Source: Pelargonium x hortorum (Eukaryota > Streptophyta > Magnoliopsida > Geraniales > Geraniaceae). Taken from it: 64,000 bases of DNA. Positions 60,481-64,000 of this stretch are shown here, in pieces. Within the stretch, counting starts at the first letter, position 1. Each line of letters begins with the position of its first letter. The position numbers and the translations under genes were made by a program. The notes beneath the pieces were generated by a model. That model searched no databases. It saw only the letters and a program-made list of their open reading frames with translations, and was not told where the DNA came from. The stretch spans positions 1 to 64,000 of the forward strand of contig JAYMTJ010000028.1 in assembly GCA_036897525.1 (NCBI GenBank). Reading direction: 5' to 3'.

Positions 60481-62682
60481 CCTTTTTTTGAGCATTCAAA
60501 ATAGATAGAGATTCTGTATTCAGTACAAGAAAAAATAGAAAATACAATTTGACTTAAGGAATACCGAGTCAAGTGAAAGCCTTAAATTGCTTAAAGAGAA
60601 TTTACTGGTGCCATCCTCTGTCTTTACTTCTTTTGAATGAATACCAAGACTGTTTTCAATCTAAATTAGAAAGTTCCTTAACAATTAGAAAATCTCTGTT
60701 CTAGTGAGTCAGGTAAGGCGCAAATTGTTAAGTTTTATTGGTTTTCCAGCTATGCTAGACTCCTTTTGAAACAGTAAAGATTTTATTAACAAAAGTAGGT
60801 CTATTCATTTTGTCGTAGGTAATGCACAGGTAAAGTAAAAACGGAACTTCTACTCTTGAAAGCCATGATTTTCTACTCTTTTTTCTTACTATTTTGATGT
60901 TTCGTATATATGCAAAAGTTATAAAATTAGTACTTTCCAGTATTTGAATTTGAAGCTAGGGAAGTTAATTAACAGGCTGGCTCTATGTTTTCTTTATCCG
61001 GGTACCGGTTTGTTTTGCTGTGAGTGCTTTACCAGTATCTCTAGCAAATAGAATACCCTTATAGGAAATCCCATTCCATTCAAGAAGTAGGTTTTTTTCT
61101 AGTCGTCTGTAAGTTAGTGGAATCCCGGTTTATTCTTTAGTAAGCTCCTGAACAAAAGGGACACTAACAAACTGGGTATTTGTTTCCTTCAATTTCTTTT
61201 GTAGCTTTAGGAATTGACTTGTCAGTTTTTTCGGAAGGGAAGGGTTTTTTATAAAAGTGAAAGTTTAAGTTTCTTTATTTAGAGCCGGTTTTCTTAGGGC
61301 TCTTAGAGTGTAAGGTTGGATATCTATAATACTTATTAAATGAGTTACCCTCCTTCCGCGATGCTACAGTTTTTAAGGGCGGGGTACTCAATAACTATGT
61401 AAAGCGTACTCCTCTTTTACTGATAAACAAAGAAGGCGGAAGGGACGCACTTTAGGAACTCTACTTAAGGCAAACTTACTATTTAGAACAGGGAATACAA
61501 TGGGCTTGCTAGCCCTACTCTGGTTCCTACACTAGCTCTTCCTAAGACTGCTACTGAGACCTAAGAAAACAAAGGCATGAAGAAACAAATAAGTCCTAAG
61601 GTTCAACTCAAGCTAAGGGTCTTCTTCTAGCTATGATGAGGAAAGACTGCTATTTTAGCTAAGTTACAGGCTCTAGGACTCTGAGAGTATTACAAGGCTT
61701 TTCTGTACAAGTGTTAGTACTTTACTTTTACTAAGGTATAGACATTCAGATAGCAGCTAAGTCACCTTGGTATTCTGAAATGAAGGAAACTATGATTTTG
61801 AGTATGAGAACGAAACGAGGAAAAAGAAAAAACCTAGATTTAAATAAATGAAATCCTTGCCTGTATCTCAAATTTTTCGAGCTTTTAGCGCGAATTTTAT
61901 ATACATTTCCAGTTATATAAGACACTTTTGTACTTAACTTTACCGGGTACATTCTTATGCCTTTTCTGCGAATACGATATTATAAGAATGCTTTTACCTT
62001 AAGGAAAAGAAATTAGACCCGGGAGGGTCCATAAGATTTCAAATCGAGTAACAGGAGCTTCCTTTGAATAGCCAGCCTCTTTTTTTGATTCCTAAACTAA
62101 AGCTCATTGTGTTTTGCTATATCAACTTAAAAGTAGCGCTTTATTGAAAAGAGGTAACTATAAAGCGAATGCCCAGCCCAATTAAAGAGAAGGGCCATCG
62201 TGGACAATCCCAGTCCTATAACCTAAATTACCAGACCAGCTCTTTTAGTTAAGTTAAAACTTTAAATCTCAGGCACGCCTTTAAGGGGATACTATACAAC
62301 TCAATATACTTGTTGCAGAAAAGGGAAGCCTTCTAGCTCCAGGTCTAAAATAAAGGTATGGAATTCTGCTGTTATGTAACCTCAACTCTTATCAAGCCCC
62401 TAAAAAGCGTCATGATTCCCCTTTTGTAAGCTAGAGTCACAGGAAATAGGGTTCCCTGGTCCTTATAATTTAAGTATAGGAAATCCCACGTAATTCAAGT
62501 TAAATGTAACCACCACCTTAATGAGGTAGCCGAACTAAGGATAAAAGGCATTCTAGAAAGTAACAGTATTGTTCATGTATTAGTTATCTTATCGTTTAAG
62601 TTTAGTAAAAGGCGGAGGTTTCCAGTTTTCTATATTCTCGGCTTTTTAAGGGGTCTCTAAAGCTAAAGGGAGTTACCTTTTT
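60481..62682. other. AT-rich spacer with a relic-like patch
   Basis: No supported gene. At 61495-61640 (+) GLASPTLVPTLALPKTATET is followed by Lys-rich codons in another frame (aagaaaacaaaggcatgaag). This is loosely like the Lys-rich relics elsewhere and too weak to call. Confidence 0.3.
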
Positions 62683-62913
62683 TTGCAAGAGATTCTAAAA
62701 GATAAGTCCTTTATAGGCCGACTATACCAAGCACTTTCAGCTCGCTACATAGATCGGAAGCCTTGCAACAGAAAACAGGCTTTCATTATAGAGAGTACTG
62801 TTATTAAGAGGAGAGTGGTTGGTATTAAGAGTATGACAGCAACTACAAAGACTCAGTTCCAGAAGAGTTGGAGTAAGAAGTCCTTGAGAAAACGTAAGGG
62901 ATTGAGTTCTTAG
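62683..62913 (+). CDS. Lys/Arg-rich ORF, 76 codons
   Basis: It starts at TTG. The peptide ends with GIKSMTATTKTQFQKSWSKK and SLRKRKGLSS. The IKSM…K-T…Q-x…K pattern resembles the ORF at 51872-52060 (IKSMKTGVQSLGKK), and the net charge is strongly positive throughout. The minus strand is also open here (62737-62946). Possible decayed ribosomal-protein-like sequence; no domain proven. The downstream 62.9-63.4 kb has a less AT-rich texture and leads to a tRNA-like gene on the other strand. Confidence 0.25.
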   Translation: MQEILKDKSFIGRLYQALSARYIDRKPCNRKQAFIIESTVIKRRVVGIKSMTATTKTQFQKSWSKKSLRKRKGLSS

Positions 62914-63399
62914 TAAAAAGGGTGTAGTGCTAAGATCAGCAGTCAAGAATCAAGAACATGAATCAAAGCGAAACGGGAAGGAAATCAAAAACACCATTAC
63001 ATGAAGCTAAAGCATCCCTCAATCAGTTAAGAGCATAAGACTTGGATCCTTCTTTCTCAAAGCAAGGACTCTCAATACTTGGCTAGAGATTGTAAGAGAT
63101 TGGACAGCTTTCGGAATTTAAAAGCAGAAAGACCAGAAGCAATCTGGCAAAAAAGCAAAAAGAGATTCTTAGACTAAGTCACTGAGAAACCCATTCTTAT
63201 AAGCGATAGGGTCTCTGATCAAGGTTGGCGAGGCCTTGTGGGATTCCTAAGGCAAGCTTTAGCTTGGACAGCTAAGAAGATAGAACATTCGCAAGATTCA
63301 CTCATTTCTCTATACACTGACGGGATAGGAGAGATCAAAGAAGAGCTCTTAGCATGCAATGGAGAACATGAATTTCATTCAATGTAGGCAAGGTTTCTC
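62914..63399. other. Less AT-rich flank of the tRNA-like gene
   Basis: No gene was read, but composition here is closer to typical plant mitochondrial DNA (more CAAG, GGAT and GAAGC words). It lies 3' of the minus-strand tRNA-like sequence. Confidence 0.3.
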
Positions 63400-63471
63400 T
63401 TGCTTTATGGGATTCGAACCCTTGCATGCGGATTCCATGAACCAGTGCTCTAACAACTGAGCTATACACCC
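63400..63471 (-). pseudogene. Mosaic tRNA-like sequence (trnK-like 5', trnQ-like 3')
   Basis: The minus strand begins gggtgtatagctcagttgtt, the 5' half of plant mitochondrial trnK (also seen at 32072), with a full GCTC/GAGC D-stem. The 3' part, ccgcatgcaagggttcgaat, is closest to mitochondrial trnQ-UUG (ccggcatgcaaaggttcgaat). The anticodon stem ctggt/atccg has one mismatch and one G·T. The loop is TCATGGA, so the anticodon place reads AUG with C before it, fitting neither parent. The acceptor 3' strand aaagcaa cannot pair with gggtgta. Gene conversion or fusion between tRNA copies, followed by decay, would explain it; an unfamiliar single tRNA is the alternative. Confidence 0.5.
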
Positions 63472-64000
63472 AAAAAGGAAGCTTTCTATTTCAGTAGCAT
63501 TCTTTGAAAGTTAAGTAATAAAGCTTATTAAAAGTTAACTAGTTTATATACGTGATTCCCAATTTCTTTTGATTCTCGGGGATATTATTAAGAATCCTAT
63601 TAAATTAAACATCCAGAATCTTAAGGGCTTTTACCGAACAAAAAGTAAGGATTATTCACTAAGACTAGTAGAATAAAGTATACAAAAAAGTGAACTCTTA
63701 CCATTAACTTTGAAACGAATGCGGACTGCTTTCTTTATATCAATTTTTCAGAGCTATTCTTAAACAGTTAGAACTACGGGTTCCCGTAATACATAGGATC
63801 CCGCCGAATTCTCTCTTGTATCTATACTGGTTTCCTTAGTTTAGCTGCAAAACCTCTCTATTCTCTAGTCTAGTTATTAAAGCTTAAGAGCTCTAGTTGG
63901 AGCCTTTTTAAAGCATTGATTGGGAGCACTCCTAATATATAAGTACGTGTATTGTTCTTAAACGGAGTTGCTAAAGAAGACCTGAGATGAGATTCTCAAT
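63472..64000. other. AT-rich spacer
   Basis: No supported feature to the end of the window. Confidence 0.4.

Noticed and set aside
1-64000. CRISPR arrays, rRNA genes, group II intron domain V, insertion sequences
   Set aside because: Looked for regularly spaced repeats, conserved rRNA words and the domain V hairpin; none was seen.

Overview
The window looks like gene-poor spacer DNA from a large land-plant mitochondrial genome. No BLAST-type check was possible. The base composition is AT-rich (about one third G+C by eye, lower than most published plant mitogenomes). There is no long protein gene: the longest stop-free run found is 121 codons and has no ATG. The best clue to origin is a scatter of decayed tRNA-like sequences that match plant mitochondrial tRNAs as I remember them. 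The clearest is trnI-CAU (54009-54082, minus). Others are trnK-UUU (32072-32144), trnC-like (50173-50247), two trnF-like copies (6848-6921 and 50951-51022), a trnI 3' fragment (10195-10258), and several tRNA-like arms whose identity is lost. A giant plant mitogenome in which gene copies drift without selection would give this picture. A streptophyte alga remains possible.

Layout. 1-5.4 kb is plain AT-rich spacer. 5.4-6.6 kb holds a diverged tandem duplication with a period near 581 bp. Its core (called R1 here) recurs at 22.87 kb and, in part, at 30.67 kb. 7.14-7.52 kb is open on both strands. 12.2-15.4 kb is a less AT-rich island with several short open frames, and 57.4-60.5 kb is a second island of similar texture that shares short words with the first. 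16.5-16.7 kb and 23.1-23.3 kb carry two related Gly/Tyr/Ser-rich frames. 17.6-18.4 kb carries a Lys-rich relic and a tandem pair of tRNA-like sequences. 27.8-28.2 kb has the best protein-gene candidate, an Rps2-like remnant on the minus strand. 32.2-43 kb and most of 43-57 kb are spacer, broken by tRNA relics and by an ORF-dense minus-strand stretch at 51.4-52.3 kb. The right end (60.5-64 kb) holds a Lys-rich ORF and a tRNA-like sequence with trnK-like 5' and trnQ-like 3' halves.

How it fits together. Nothing here forms an operon or an intact pathway. The window reads as a graveyard of mitochondrial translation genes (tRNAs, a probable rps2 piece, a possible rps11-like piece) plus a few dispersed repeat families of unknown nature. 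The R1 family, the Lys-rich peptide family and the Gly/Tyr pair are the parts I cannot explain with known genes. They are offered as leads, with low to moderate confidence.
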